Shown one piece after another: positions 1 to 11,762 of a stretch of 64,000 bases of DNA; positions within the stretch are counted from its first letter, which is position 1, and the number at the start of each line of letters is the position of its first letter. The stretch is from Bretschneidera sinensis (taxonomy: Eukaryota > Streptophyta > Magnoliopsida > Brassicales > Akaniaceae): NCBI GenBank assembly GCA_023935145.1, contig CM043704.1, positions 94,885,873 through 94,949,872 on the forward strand, given 5' to 3'. Both the position numbers and the translations under genes were made by a program. Below the pieces are notes generated by a model. The model made no database searches and had not been told where the DNA came from. It saw only the letters and a list, made by a program, of their open reading frames with translations.

Positions 1-825
1 AAATCACAACAAAGAATTACGTGGTTCAACTCTTGTAAAGCGTGATCCACGGATGTTAATGAGAAAATTATATTAATTGTTTACTAATTACTAGTTGTGT
101 ATATTAGAGTTTGAGTAAAGAGAGAATAATATGAAACCCAAGAGTGGAGAAATAATATATATTTTTCATATCTACAACATATAAGTAGGATGATAGAATG
201 TTTTATCTTATGTTCAAATCGCAATTATTTTATTAAGGCGGATCTCTCCCATCTTGTCCACAAATCACACTTATATGATAAAAATCATCACATCCTCTCT
301 TCATCCTATTCCCCAAATACATCTATAGGGTTTATTCCTCCGATCACTTATAGGTAGGCAAGATATGGTAGGCTACGGTAACGAAAGTAAAAAAAAAAAA
401 AAAAGCATAATTATATGGAGAAAAAAAACATAATTAATCCATTGACATAATGGTTACCTCCAAAATTCTCCATAAAGAGATATGAATCTCCCCACTGATA
501 AGAAAAACATAACTTAATAAGAAAACAATTTCTTAATTAGAGCTATTCAACACATATAAGGATGGCCATAATTAGTTGAAAACTAAGTATGTGCTTAAAG
601 CCTTAAACTGCTATTTTTTCAATAAAATTCTTAATTAGTTTTCTAATCCTCATTAGATGACGGGTTAATTAATTAAGTGATACGTGAGTATCTCAATTAA
701 CTTAATAGAAAATTGAAGACTAAAATTGACACCGGAGCATCACAATTTTTTTGCATCACCATTACTTTCGATCAAGCATCACCATTTTTTTGCCATTGTC
801 TGCAACTCAAACTTAATTTGAAGAG
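1..825. other. AT-rich sequence with no recognised gene
   Basis: I see no supported coding region. The first ~60 bases contain a stretch like the ACGTGGTTC-type block common near the ends of plant Copia LTRs, so an old LTR fragment is possible. The rest is AT-rich with short A and T runs. Confidence 0.4.
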
Positions 826-1135
826 ATGCCCTTTCAATATCGACTTCATTTTCCTTCACTACTCGTCTTTTGCCTCATAAATTTTGCTTTTGGAGCTACC
901 TTTTTACTTGACAACGAAGGTATACACACGAGAAAATTTAGAGAAGCAAAGCATTTAATTTCTGTTATCTAATAAGTACAATTGTATATAGCCATTTTAA
1001 TCAATCATAGTCATATATTGGTGTTAATTCTTGTTTTCATTTTGGTTAATTAATGATGTTTGTTGTAAATGCATTTTGATTTACAGTGGCGAAGACGATT
1101 GGAACTTCAGTGTAGATTCATGGGCTGTTGAATTT
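826..1135 (+). pseudogene. 5' fragment of an LRR receptor kinase gene (LRR-VIII type)
   Basis: An ATG at 826 opens a 31-codon exon that looks like a signal peptide: a hydrophobic stretch with LLVFCLINFAFGA, then TFLLDNE. A plausible GT donor follows at 920. A second exon begins after the AG at 1085-1086. Read in one frame it gives DDWNFSVDS, close to the DWNFSVDPC block that opens the extracellular part of plant LRR-VIII receptor kinases. The roughly ten residues that normally separate these blocks (EVEALxEIAKTLG type) are mostly missing, and an in-frame stop follows at once. No LRR, transmembrane or kinase sequence is seen downstream; Copia sequence starts there. I read it as a truncated relic. 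The family call rests on two short motifs. Confidence 0.4.
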
Positions 1136-1145
1136 TAACCTGGAA

Positions 1146-1409
1146 ATATAAGGGTTTCATCTTATTCTTTTGTGTAAGGGAGTGAGCTGTCTTTTTTTTT
1201 TGTGAATACTGTGAGGGGTGTCTAGGTGTGAGACCTCTTTGTATTGTTCTTCAAGACATAGTGAAATCGTTGCAACTCCATGGATGTAACCCGAGTTTGG
1301 GTAAACCATGTAAATCTATATGCTGTGTGTTTGTCTCTGATTTATTTTTATTTTCTTCTTTATATTCGTATCTCAAGATCCATAGGGATAGGGTAGTTTA
1401 ACCCTAACA
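1146..1409 (+). repeat. 3' part of the 5' LTR of the Tork-type element
   Basis: The region ends ...CCTAACA at 1409, two bases before a canonical primer binding site, as expected for an LTR ending in CA. A T-run, a GTGAGACC block and a U5-like segment precede it. The 5' boundary was not located. Confidence 0.55.
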
Positions 1410-1411
1410 AC

Positions 1412-1423
1412 TGGTATCAGAGC
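1412..1423 (+). other. Primer binding site (initiator tRNA-Met)
   Basis: TGGTATCAGAGC is the standard plant Copia primer binding site, complementary to the 3' end of initiator tRNA-Met. It sits two bases after the LTR end and 34 bases before the gag ATG at 1446. Confidence 0.9.
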
Positions 1424-1445
1424 TATCGGTTTTTTAGTTGGAGCG

Positions 1446-2240
1446 ATGGCCGGAGAAGAAGGAAAGGCGACAGGAATCGAGAAATTTGATGGCACAGATT
1501 TTGGGTATTGGAGGATGCAAATCGAAGATTATCTCTATAGGAAGAAATTACATTTACCTCTGTTAGAGGCAAAGCCAGACAGTATGAAAGAAGGCGAATG
1601 GAATCTTCTTAATAGACAAGTACTGAGAGTTATTCGATTAACTCTATCAAGATCAGTTGCGCACAATGTTATGAAGGAGAAGACCACCAAGGATATGATG
1701 GTGACTTTGTCCAGTGTGTATGAAAAACCGTCGGCTAACAACAAAGTGCATCTGATAAAAAAGTTGTTCAATTTGAAGATGGTGGAAAATACTCCTGTTG
1801 TGCAGCATCTGAATGAGTTCAATACAATTGTTAATCAATTGCCCTCTCTTGAGATTGATTTTGATGATGAGATCCATGCTTTAATTGTTTGGCTTCTTTG
1901 CCAAACAGTTGGGAAGCCATGAGAATGGCGGTAAGTAATTCTGCAGGGAAGAATAAACTCAAATATGAAGATATTCGGGATTCGATTTTAAGCAAGGAGG
2001 TTCGCAGAAGAGATGGGAGTGAAACCTCAGGTTCTGGTTCCGCTTTAAATCTTGAGATAAGAGGTAGAGCACAGGATAAAAATTTCGATCGGAGTAGATC
2101 AAATCCAAAAGAGGAGGTAAAAGTAAATCCAGATCTGGACGACAACTGGAATGCTGGAATTGTGGCAAGACTGGCCACTTTAAGAAAAATTGTAGAGAAC
2201 TGCAAAAGAAAAGAAATGAGAATGATGCTGCAAATGTTAT
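1446..2240 (+). pseudogene. gag of the Tork-type Copia element, frameshifted
   Basis: The ATG at 1446 opens a Copia Gag (UBN2-type capsid region) with FDGTDFGYWRMQIEDYL at the start, followed by LNEFNTIVNQL. The frame is lost at about 1890-1910, where the alternative frame continues with NSWEAMRMAVSNSAGK. Near 2150-2195 another frame encodes a CCHC zinc knuckle, CWNCGKTGHFKKNC, so at least two frameshifts split the gene. Gag would form the virus-like particle and bind the element RNA; this copy cannot make it intact. Confidence 0.8.
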
Positions 2241-4741
2241 GACAGAAGAACTACAAGATGCCCTATTACATTCTATTGACAGTCTCATTGACTCTTGGGT
2301 TTTGGACTCAAAAGTTTCTTTCCATACCACTGCACACTGAGAAATCATGGAGCACTATGTGACAGGTGATTTTGGAAAGGTATATTTGGCTGATGGAGAA
2401 GCCTTGGATATTGTGGGTATGGAAACGTTCGCATCAAATTGCCGAATGGGTCTGTGTGGTTGATACAAAAAGTGCGATATGTTCTAAAATTAATGAGGAA
2501 CTTGATCTCTGTAGGACAGCTTGATGCTGGAGGTCACACAGTGACATTTGGGGCTGGTACTTGGAAGATTACAAAGGAAGCCATGGTAGTGGCTCGTGGA
2601 ACAAAAATGGGTACTCTGTACATGACCTCAAGTGTGAGAGATACTATTGCAGTGGTTGATGCAAAAGTTAATACAAACTTATGGCATCGCAGGCTTGGTC
2701 ACATGAGTGAAAAAGAGATGAAAGTGATGCTGTCTAAAGGGAAACTACTAGAGTTGAAATCCCTTGACTTTGATTTGTGTAAGAGCTGCATTCTTGGGAA
2801 ACAGAGAAAGGTCAGTTTCTTGAAATGAGGCAGAACTCCTAAGTCTGAAAAATTGAAGTTGGTACACACAGATTTGTGGGGAGCTTCCCCAGTTGCATCT
2901 CTTGGAGGTTCGCAGTATTATATCACATTTATTGATGACTCGAGCAGGAAGGTATGAGTTTATTTTCTGAAAAATAAATCTGAGGTATTTGAGACTGAAA
3001 CAGGTTTGAAGATAAAATGTTTGAGGTCTGATAATGGTGGAGAGTACATAGATGGGGGTTTTAGAGAATTTTGTGCTGCTAATGGGATTAGGATGTAAAA
3101 GACTATTCCTGGGACACCACAACAGAATGGCGTGGTTAAGCGCATGAACAGGACCCTCAATGAGCGTGCTAGAAGTATGAGGTTGCATGCTGAGTTACCA
3201 GAAACTTTTTGGACCGATGTAGTTAGCACAGCAGCTCACTTGATAAATCGAGGACCGTCAGTTCCTTTGGATTGCAGGATACCTGAAGAGGTATGGAGTG
3301 GAAAGGAGGTAAACCTTTCTTACTTAAAAGTTTTTGGCTGTTTATCTTATGTTCATATTGACTCTGATGCTCACAGTAAACTAGATGCTAAATCCAGAAA
3401 ATGTTTCTTTATTAGCTAGGGTGATGAAGCTTTTAGTTATCGGTTTTGGGATAATCAAAATCGAAAAATCATCAGGAGTAGAAATGTGATTTTCAATGAA
3501 CAGGTTATGTACAAAGACAGGTCAAGTGCAGAATCTGTTGTTACAGGGCCAGAACCAAAGAAGTCTGAGTTTGTTGACTCGGATGAATTTTCTGAGAGCA
3601 CAGTGCAGAGTAGGAGTCAGAAAAATGATGAGAATACAGACCCACAGGTAGAACAGTGTACGCCCATAAGTGTTGTCCGAAGGTCTTCTAGGAACATTAA
3701 ACCTCCACAGCGGTTCTCACCATCCTTGTTCTATATTTTGTTGACTGATAGTGGTGAGCTAGAATGTTATAATGAAGCTTTGCAGGTTAAAAATTCTAGT
3801 AAGTGAGAGTTGGCCATAAAGGATGAGATGGACTCACTGATGATGAATCAGACATAGGAACTAATTGAATTGCCAGAAGGGAAGAAAGCTTTACATAACA
3901 AATGGGTGTACAGAGTAAAAAAAAGAGCATAATGGTAGCAAGCGCTACAAGGCCAGATTGGTTGTGAAAGGGTTTCAACAGAAAGAAAGTGTTGATTACA
4001 CAAATATTTTCTCTCCAGTTGTGAAGCTAACAACAATCAGGCTGGTGCTGGAAATTGTGGCTGCAGAGAACCTACATCTTGAGTAGTTAGATGTGAAGAC
4101 AATATTCCTTCATGGTGATTTGTAGGAGGATATTTATATGCATCAGCCACAAGGATTTGCAGTGTAGGGAAAGGAAAATCAAGTTTGCAAACTGAGAAAG
4201 AGTTTGTATGGGTTGAAACAAGCTCCAAGACAATGGTACAAGAAGTTTGACATCTTCATGTGTAGCACCGGGTTCACAAGGTGCCAGGCAGACCATTGTT
4301 GCTATGTTAAGAGTTTTGACAACTCTTATATCCTATAAATGTTGTATGTGGATGATATGTTCGTTGTAGGATCTAACATTGAGGAGATTAATAATCTCAA
4401 GAGGCAGTTGTCAAAACAGTTTGAAATGAAGGATTTGGGTGCTGCAAAACAAATCCTTGGTTTGAGAATCATCAGAGAAAGAGTCAGTGGGACTTTGAAA
4501 CTTTCGCAGACAGAGTATGTGAAGAAGGTTCTCAGTCGATTTAGCATGGATAATGCTAAACCAGTGAGCACACCTTTGGCTAGTCATTTTAGACTATCTA
4601 AGGATCAGTCACCAAAGACAGAGCAAGAGCAGGACTACATGAGTAGGGTTCCCTATGCCTCAGCTATTAGAAGTTTTATGTACGCCATGGTCTGCACAAG
4701 ACCGGACATTGCACATGCAGTGGGAGTAATAAATAGGTACA
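2241..4741 (+). pseudogene. pol of the Tork-type Copia element (PR, IN, RT), broken
   Basis: Protease sequence begins near 2290, where the active-site DSG has become DSK. The pre-integrase zinc region (LWHRRLGHMS) is at about 2680 and the integrase core at 2860-3400. Stops fall in the integrase (for example at 2826-2828 and 3416-3418) and in the RT start (about 3804, 3854). RT keeps the YVDDM catalytic motif at about 4345, followed by the usual EMKDLG block. The sequence ends within RT after TRPDIAHAVG, where the Sirevirus LTR begins. It is non-functional. Confidence 0.85.
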
Positions 4742-5868
4742 TGACCCTCACCCGTATTTTAAGGATGACAAAACACAACTGTTATTATACTAACTAAATG
4801 TAGTAAGCAATAAAGCATTCAACCAAGGATCAAAGTTCAAGAACTCGAATCGAATCAAAGTATCAAGTAAAGAATGAAAAATTAGTATAGGTTTAAAAGT
4901 ATTAGAACCATTGTAAGTCTCACTTATACATTGTAATAGTTTGTTCAATGGCTCGAACAAAAAAAAGTTTTCTAAACCGATCGTTTTAAAACAAATGTTT
5001 TAAATTAAAACAGAAAAATTGGGTTGGAAGACAACCCAGTCGACTGGTACATATACCAGTCGACTGGTATATGAGGCAGTATGTCTCCAGTCAACTGGGT
5101 CATTCATACCAGTCGACTGGTAAAACGGATAGTAAGTGCCCAGTCGACTGGATACCCAGAAGGTCTAAAAATGAGATTTTTTCAAGTGAACCCAGTCGAC
5201 TGGTAGTTCAAAAATATGACCGTTGGACTCCAAATCTGGATGTTTTAAAGCAAATATTTTTCAAATTAAAGTCCTAACGGCCATATTATTTGATTGCTAT
5301 ATAAACCCATTCAATTGAGCATTCAACAAGTAGCTGCACACATTCAAAAAGAGTTGATCTCACACAATCAAGTTCTTATACTCTTGAAACACAAAAAGCT
5401 TTGAAATATTCTTATTGAGCCATAATTCAAGCTTTACTTTGAAAAAGAGACATTATTCAGTTGTATAAGCTTCCATTAGCTGTTTCTCTACTATTTACTG
5501 TACATTATCTTTTGTAAAGGGATTACTTCCGAAAGGAAGGGGATTACTTCCGAGAGGAAGGGTATAGCTTCTGAGAGGAAGGGATTGTAAGGTTTGTGCA
5601 ACACCGGGAAAGTTGTACGACTAAGTTACTTAGTGGAATACTTCAAGGAGTTCCTTGAAGAGAGTGGATGTAGGGTCGGAACAAATCCGATATTGCCGAA
5701 CCACTATAATATGAGTTTGCATCCTATTTTCTTTAAACTCTTTATTTACAGCACATTACTTGTCTTAATTGTTTGCTGCTTATTTGTTTTTTATAAACTT
5801 GTATTAATTCCGCAAAAAGTTTTAAAAAACCAATTCACCCCCCTCTTGGGTTGAAACCTCGATCTACA
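4742..5868 (+). repeat. 5' LTR of the outer Sirevirus
   Basis: About 1127 bp, ending ...GATCTACA. The first three bases expected from the other copies (TGT of TGTTGACC) are missing, so it starts TGACCC. It holds six CCAGTCGACTGG-type palindromes (5036-5203, one degenerate), a TATA box at 5298, three tandem ACTTCCGAGAGGAAG-type units (5520-5583), and a short hairpin (CTTCAAGGA / TCCTTGAAG) at 5641-5660. Confidence 0.9.
5298..5305 (+). promoter_or_regulatory. LTR TATA box downstream of the palindrome array
   Basis: TATATAAA lies about 95 bases after the last palindrome, inside the LTR. The related sequence is present in the 3' LTR near 24560. Position and composition fit the LTR promoter; the start site itself is inferred. 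Confidence 0.6.
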
Positions 5869-5870
5869 AT

Positions 5871-5882
5871 TGGTATCAGAGC
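5871..5882 (+). other. Primer binding site of the outer Sirevirus
   Basis: TGGTATCAGAGC, two bases after the LTR end, matches initiator tRNA-Met. Confidence 0.9.
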
Positions 5883-5923
5883 TTCGTTCTCATATTTAGG
5901 CTTAAAATCCTTGAGTTGATCCA

Positions 5924-7989
5924 ATGGCAGCAAATAGCTACTCTAAGGGACACTCTTATACTAGACCACCTTTGTTCAATGGCTCCAATTATAACTATTG
6001 AAAAAACAGAATGAAAATCTTTGTCGAAGGACAATATTACAATCTATGGAGAGTCATTGAAGAAGGACCTAGAATTCCTACAAAAGAAATAGCTATTGGA
6101 GAGACTCATCATACAATGCCTAAACTCAAAACTAAGAACACTACGAGGATTGTAGAATGATGTCTCTCAATAGCAGAGCAAAAAGTATGTTACATTGTGC
6201 ATTAGATATTTCTAAATATAATAAAATATCTACATGTGTTTCGGCTAAAGAGATATGAAAAAAATTACAAGTCACATATGAAGGAACTAGTGAGGTAAAA
6301 AAGTTAAAAATTTACATGCTAATTTCTGAGTATGAATCCTTTAAAATGTCTCATGATGAAACTATTTCTGAAATGCACTCACAGTTTACCACTATTATAA
6401 ATGGTTTAAAACTGCTTGGTAAGAATATCGAGGAGGTTGAACTAACTAGAAAAATCTTGAGATCTCTGCCACCAGAATGAAAACCAAAGAAGACAGCCAT
6501 ACATGTGGCCAAAGATCTTGACAAACTTGATATTGAGACACTATGTGGGTCATTATTGATGTATGAGATGGAAGAAATGACTCCCATCGTCAATAATAAT
6601 GAGAAGAAGAAAAAGATATTGCTCTCAAAGCTTCTATGAGCAACAAAGAAATGAAATCAGAAAAAGAAGCTGAGAGCAGTGAGGAAGATGGTGAAATGGC
6701 ATTGATCACCAAACGATTTCATAGGTTCTTGAAGAAAAGCAAGAAACCTTACACAAAGGATCCCACTCCGAAAAAGAAACCGCTTATGTGCTATGGCTAC
6801 AAGAAGCCCGGTCACATTAGAGCTGATTGTTCGGTTTCAAACAAACCGTACAAGAGCTTCAAAAAGAAAGCCATGATAGCAACTACCTGGAACGATGACG
6901 AATAAGACGAGTCATCGGACAAAGAAATCGGATACGAGGAAATTGCCAACCTTTTTTTGATGGCAATCGACGATGAAAGTGAGGTAACATCTTCTCTTTC
7001 TTCTAAGAATAACATTGTGAATAGTAGTGAAGAATTGCTAGAAGTAATAAATGAAATGCATGAAGAATCGAAGAAATTTGATTCTAGAAATTCAATTCTT
7101 AAAAAAAAAGGTATCATATCTCTTTAAAGAGATGATAAGTCTTAGAGAAGAAAAAGAAAAATTTTTGTCTTTACTATATGATTCTTCTCAAGATTTTCTC
7201 AAAGATGAAAATGAGAATTTAAAAAATAAAATTTCAGAATTGAATAGTACTATATCAAGACTTATGCTTGGTAAAGAAAAGCTTGATGAAGTGCTTTCTT
7301 CCCAAAGATTAAGTGGAGGAAAATCTGGTGTAGGATACTCTCGTTTGGGAAAGCAAAAATCAAAAGAGAGCTTATTCATGAAAACCCCATGTATGAATGA
7401 AGCCTCTACTTCAAAAAACCCTATCAAGATTAAAAGCGTTCCCTCATTAAATGCTATAAATTCTGGGAATTTAAATATACATATGAAAATGAAGCATCCT
7501 AGAAATACACATGCTTATATGTATGCACACTCTAGAAATACTTATACACATCCTAGAAATAACCAACATGCACATTCTAGGAACAATATGAATAATCAAC
7601 ATATGCACTCTGCTCATGCTCATCCTAGGAATTACCAACATGGTTATCCTAGAAATAAAATTCATACATATAATAATGCTAGCATGTATCCAAGAATGCA
7701 TCATCATACATTTTCTGGAAATGACATGCATTTTCATATTCCTCACCATAGAAACACGTATCATAGGAACTATTATCCTAAGGATTATAGGAATACACAA
7801 GTAAGATATCCTAGAAATTTTAATTACTACCATCCTAAGATTGTGCATCATCAATATGTTCATAGATCACCATATACTGTTAAGAAAGTATGGGTCCCAA
7901 AATGAACCGTGTTTTCTAGAACTAACCCGAAAGGACCCAAGAAATTTTGGGTACCTAAAAGTGCTGTCGTATATCCTTGTGTGATGTAG
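5924..7989 (+). pseudogene. gag of the outer Sirevirus, broken
   Basis: It starts at the ATG at 5924, 42 bases after the primer site. The capsid region contains RPPLFNGSNY and several stops and frameshifts between 6000 and 6640. The zinc knuckle CYGYKKPGHIRADC (second Cys changed to Tyr) is near 6790-6830. A Lys/Glu-rich coiled coil follows at 7050-7280. Then comes a His/Tyr/Arg/Asn-rich tail with many SRN and PRN repeats (7480-7870). The gag frame ends at TAG 7987-7989, a stop also present in the nested copy. An extra stop, TGA at 7903-7905, occurs only here. Confidence 0.85.
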
Positions 7990-10900
7990 ATATGTCTCCA
8001 CACCAAGGAGAAAGGTAACTGTTGGTACCTTGACAGCAGATGCTCGAAGCACATGATCGGTGATAAAAGCATCTTCAATGAGCTAACTCTAAGAGATGGT
8101 GGACTTGTGACCATTGGAGACAATACTAAAATAAAAATCATTGGGCATGAAAAAGTCGGCAATGATTTCTCAACCTTAGATAATGTATTGCTAGTACAAG
8201 GCCTCAAGCCAAATTTACTTAACATTAGTCAACTATGTGACAAAGGCTACAAAGTCACATTTGAGACCTCTCATTGTCTAGTTATAGACATCAAGAGCAA
8301 TAAGATCAAATTTATTGCCCATAGACATAAAAATATCTACATAGTTGATTTGAAATCCTTGCATTCTGAAAATGAAAAATGTTTTCCTGCTTTTAGTGAA
8401 AATCCATGGCTATGGCATAGAAGGCTTGGTCATATAAACATGAACTTGCTCAAAATTGTTTCAAAAAAAGATTTAGTCATTGAACTTCCTAAAATCAATT
8501 TTGAAAAAGACAAAGTATGTGATGCTTGTCAAATGGGAAAACAAACTAGAATTTCTTTTAAAGCAAAAAATGTAGTCTCAACTACTAGACCTTTGGAACT
8601 TTTGCATATGGACTTATTTGGTTCAATTAGTACCATTAGTCTAGGTGGCCATCAATATGCTCTTGTTATTGTTGATGACTATTCAAGATATGCCTTTATT
8701 ATTTTTATTGCTTACAAGGATGAAGCTTTCAAAGGATTTGAAAAGTTTTGCAAGAAGGTACAAAATGAAAAAGGAATTTGTATCTCAAGCATAAGAAGTG
8801 ATCATGGCAAAGAATTTGAAAATCAAAGCTTTTCAAAATTTTGTGATGAAAATGAAATTAATCACAACTTTTCAGCTCCTAGAACTCCTCAACAAAATGG
8901 AGTTGTTGAGAGGAAAAATAGAGTTCTAGAAGAATTTTCAAGAACTATACTTTGTGAAAATAGTTTACCAAAATACTTTTGGGCTGAAGCCGTGAACACT
9001 TCTTGCTATATCTTAAATAGAATTTTGATAAGGCCTCTGCTTGATAAAACTCTTTATGAACTATGGAAAGGGAGAAAGCCCAATATCTCCTATTTTTGTG
9101 CATTTGGTTGTAAATGCTTCATCTTAAATAACAATAAAACTAACTTGGGTAAATTTGATTCTAAGACTGATGAAGGAATATTTTTAGGATATTAAACATC
9201 TAGTAAGGCTTATAGAGTTTTCAATAAGAGAATTCTAGTAGTAGAAGAATCTGTACATGTAACTATTGATGAATCTAACCCAATTAGTAGTAAAGAAGTT
9301 TCCTTTAAAGATGATGCAGATTTTATTCCAAGAATGGAAACTCCTACTCTCATTGTTGACCCAAAAGAGAGTCCACCTCAAGCAAATGAAGAGATAGAAA
9401 CTCCCAATTTGGACCAACCATCCTCAAGCTAACAAGAGGAAAGTCTACCCAAAGATTGGAGGTATGTAAATAATCACCCAATTGATCAAGTAATTGGGGA
9501 TCCTTCACAAGGGGTAAGAACTCGCTCTTCTATTAGAAATATTTGCAATTTTGTAGCTTATTTGTCTCAAGTAGAACCTAAGATATTTATAGAAGCCGAA
9601 AAAGATGATGATTGGATAATTGCAATGCAGGAAGAGATAAATCAATTTGAGAGAAACAATGTTTGGAAACTAGTTCCAAGACCTAAAGATCTTTCAATAA
9701 TTGGAACTAAATAGGTATATAGAAATAAAATGGATGAAATGGAATAGTAACTAGAAATAAGACTAGACTAGTTGCTAAGGGATATAATCAAGAAGAAGGA
9801 ATAGACTTTGATGAAACATATGCTCCCGTAGCTAGATTAGAAGCTATTGAATGTTATTAGCCTTTGCTTGCTTTAATAAATTCAAGCTATTTCAAATGGA
9901 TGTAAAAAGTGCCTTTTTAAATGACTTTATAGAAGAAGAGGTTTATGTTGAACAACCTATTGGATTTGAAAATCCTAGTCTTTCAAATCATGTCTACAAG
10001 CTTTCTAAAGCTCTATATGGGTTGAAGTAAGCTCCAAGGGCATGGTATGAAAGACTAAGCAAATTTTTGATTAGCAATAATTTTGTTAGAGGTAAAATAA
10101 ACACAATACTCTTCACAAAAACTCACAAAAATGACACTTTGATAGTTCAAACATATGTTGATGATATTATATTTGGTGCTACTAATGAATCTATGTGTCA
10201 AGAGTTTGCAAAGTGTATGCAAGTTGAATTTGAAATGAGCATGATGGGAGAACTTACCTACTTCCTTGGACTTCAAATCAAGCAACTAAAAGGAGGCATC
10301 TTCATCAATCAATCGAAGTACATTAAGGACCTACTAAAGAGGTTCGGGATGGAAAGCTCAAAGCCACTTGGAACGCCTATGAGCACAACTACAAAACTTG
10401 ATCTTGATGAAGAAGGTAAGACTGTAAATACTAAACATTATAGAAGCATGATAGGTGCTTTACTTTATTTGACTGCAAGTAGACCTGATATAATGTTCAG
10501 TGTATGCATGTGTGCTAGGTTTCAGTCTAATCCTAAGGAATCACATGTAGTTGCAGTAAAACGAATCATTAGATATCTACAAAGAACCCAAACCATAGGA
10601 TTATGGTACTATAAAGAATCATCTTTTGAGCTTGTAAGATATTCAGATGCTGATTTTGCTGGATGTAGGTTAGATAGAAAAAGCATAAATGGTACATGCC
10701 AATTCTTAAGAGCTATGTTAACATCTTGGTTTTCCAAGAAACAAAATTCCGTTGCACTATCAACCGCCGAGGCGGAATACGTTGCAGCCGGAAGTTGTTG
10801 TGCCTAAGTAATTTGGATGAAACAACAACTAGAAGACTATAGTATGAACCTCAAAAACATGCCAATATTTTGTGATAATACTAGTGCTATCAACCTAACC

Positions 10901-11110
10901 AAGAACCCTATTCAGCACTCTAAAACAAAGCACATATAAATAAGACATCATTTCTTAAGAGACCATGCTCAAAAAGGTGATATAAGATTAGAATTCATAC
11001 CCTCGGAAGATCAAATAGCTGACATTCTTACAAAACCTCTAGGTGAAGCTAGTTTTTTTAAAATTAGAATGTTGATGGGATTGCTGGATTATGATAAACT
11101 GAATATCTGA
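7990..11110 (+). pseudogene. pol of the outer Sirevirus (PR, IN, RT, RH), broken
   Basis: The frame continues directly after the TAG at 7987. Protease has DSR where DSG is expected (about 8030). A 380-codon open stretch (8053-9195) carries the pre-integrase zinc finger (LWHRRLGHIN) and the integrase core with HMDLFG, IRSDHG and VVERKNR. A TAA at 9193 and later stops (about 9430, 9710, 10027) plus small deletions break the rest. A 246-codon stretch (10067-10807) holds RT YVDDI and RNase H SDADFAG and STAEAEY. The reading ends at TGA 11108-11110. It is inactive. Confidence 0.88.
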
Positions 11111-11249
11111 TTGCTTCTTCATTCATCATATGCATGTTTGACATCTAGTGAAAGAGTATTAATTCTTGTTTAAATATCTCCGTCACTCAAGATGTCATAA
11201 ATAAACAAATTTCATGCTATAATTCAAGACTGAAAATTTTCTTAAGGGT

Positions 11250-11535
11250 CCAATCGACTGGTAAATCTATCCCAGTCGACTGGTAAGTCACTGTCTCTTT
11301 TCTAGATAATTGGTAAAACCTTTCCAGTAATTTGGTATCTCTATACTCTGTTTGGAGCCAATTTTTTGAAAATCAGTTGTCATCCAGTCGACTAGTAAAT
11401 TCAATCCAGTCGACTAGTATCTTACTGTCAGTTCACCCAGTTGACTGGTTCATGAACCCAGTCGACTGGTATGAAAACTGTTCATCTTTTCAAAGATACC
11501 CAGTCGACTGGTAACTCGACCCAGTCGACTGCTAT
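11250..11535 (+). repeat. Post-pol spacer with palindrome array (outer copy)
   Basis: Eight CCAGTCGACTGG-type 12-mers, several with one change (for example a CTAG end or TTGA centre), are spaced irregularly at about 20 to 100 bases. The same motif forms the arrays in the LTRs. The array ends about 10 bases before a TATA box and about 230 bases before the extra ORF. Confidence 0.85.
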
Positions 11536-11541
11536 TGCGAT

Positions 11542-11550
11542 TATATAAAA
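11542..11550 (+). promoter_or_regulatory. Putative internal promoter TATA box of the extra ORF
   Basis: TATATAAAA lies directly after the palindrome array and about 210 bases before the ATG at 11763. A CT-rich leader follows. The nested element has TATAAAAGG at the equivalent place. Promoter function is inferred from position, sequence and parallel with the LTR. Confidence 0.45.
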
Positions 11551-11762
11551 GGGACTATTCATTTTTTTGATTTTTTACGCCATTTTCGAACACCCTTGCT
11601 TTCTCTCTCTAGAAAAATTCATCCTTTTGATCTAAAAACCATCCAAACTTCATCTAAACACACCAATCTACTCATACATAACAAGATTTTTAACTTTCTA
11701 CGGTTAAAATCTCTTATTTTCACTAAAATCCTTTTTACCTAAAAACTTCAAATTTCTCCAAA

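Larger units (their letters stand above)
1146..4741 (+). mobile_element. Decayed Tork/Tnt1-type Copia retrotransposon, 3' end missing
   Basis: Order on the plus strand: end of the 5' LTR, primer binding site, gag, protease, integrase and reverse transcriptase, the Copia order. The element stops inside RT at about 4741, where the LTR of the neighbouring Sirevirus begins. RNase H, polypurine tract and 3' LTR are absent from the window. Many stops and frameshifts make it inactive. The start given is where LTR-like sequence begins; the true LTR start was not found. Confidence 0.85.

Noticed and set aside
7471..7863. 130-codon minus-strand frame rich in Met and Ile
   Set aside because: It is antisense to the His/Asn/Arg repeats of Sirevirus gag; the composition is a shadow of that repeat.
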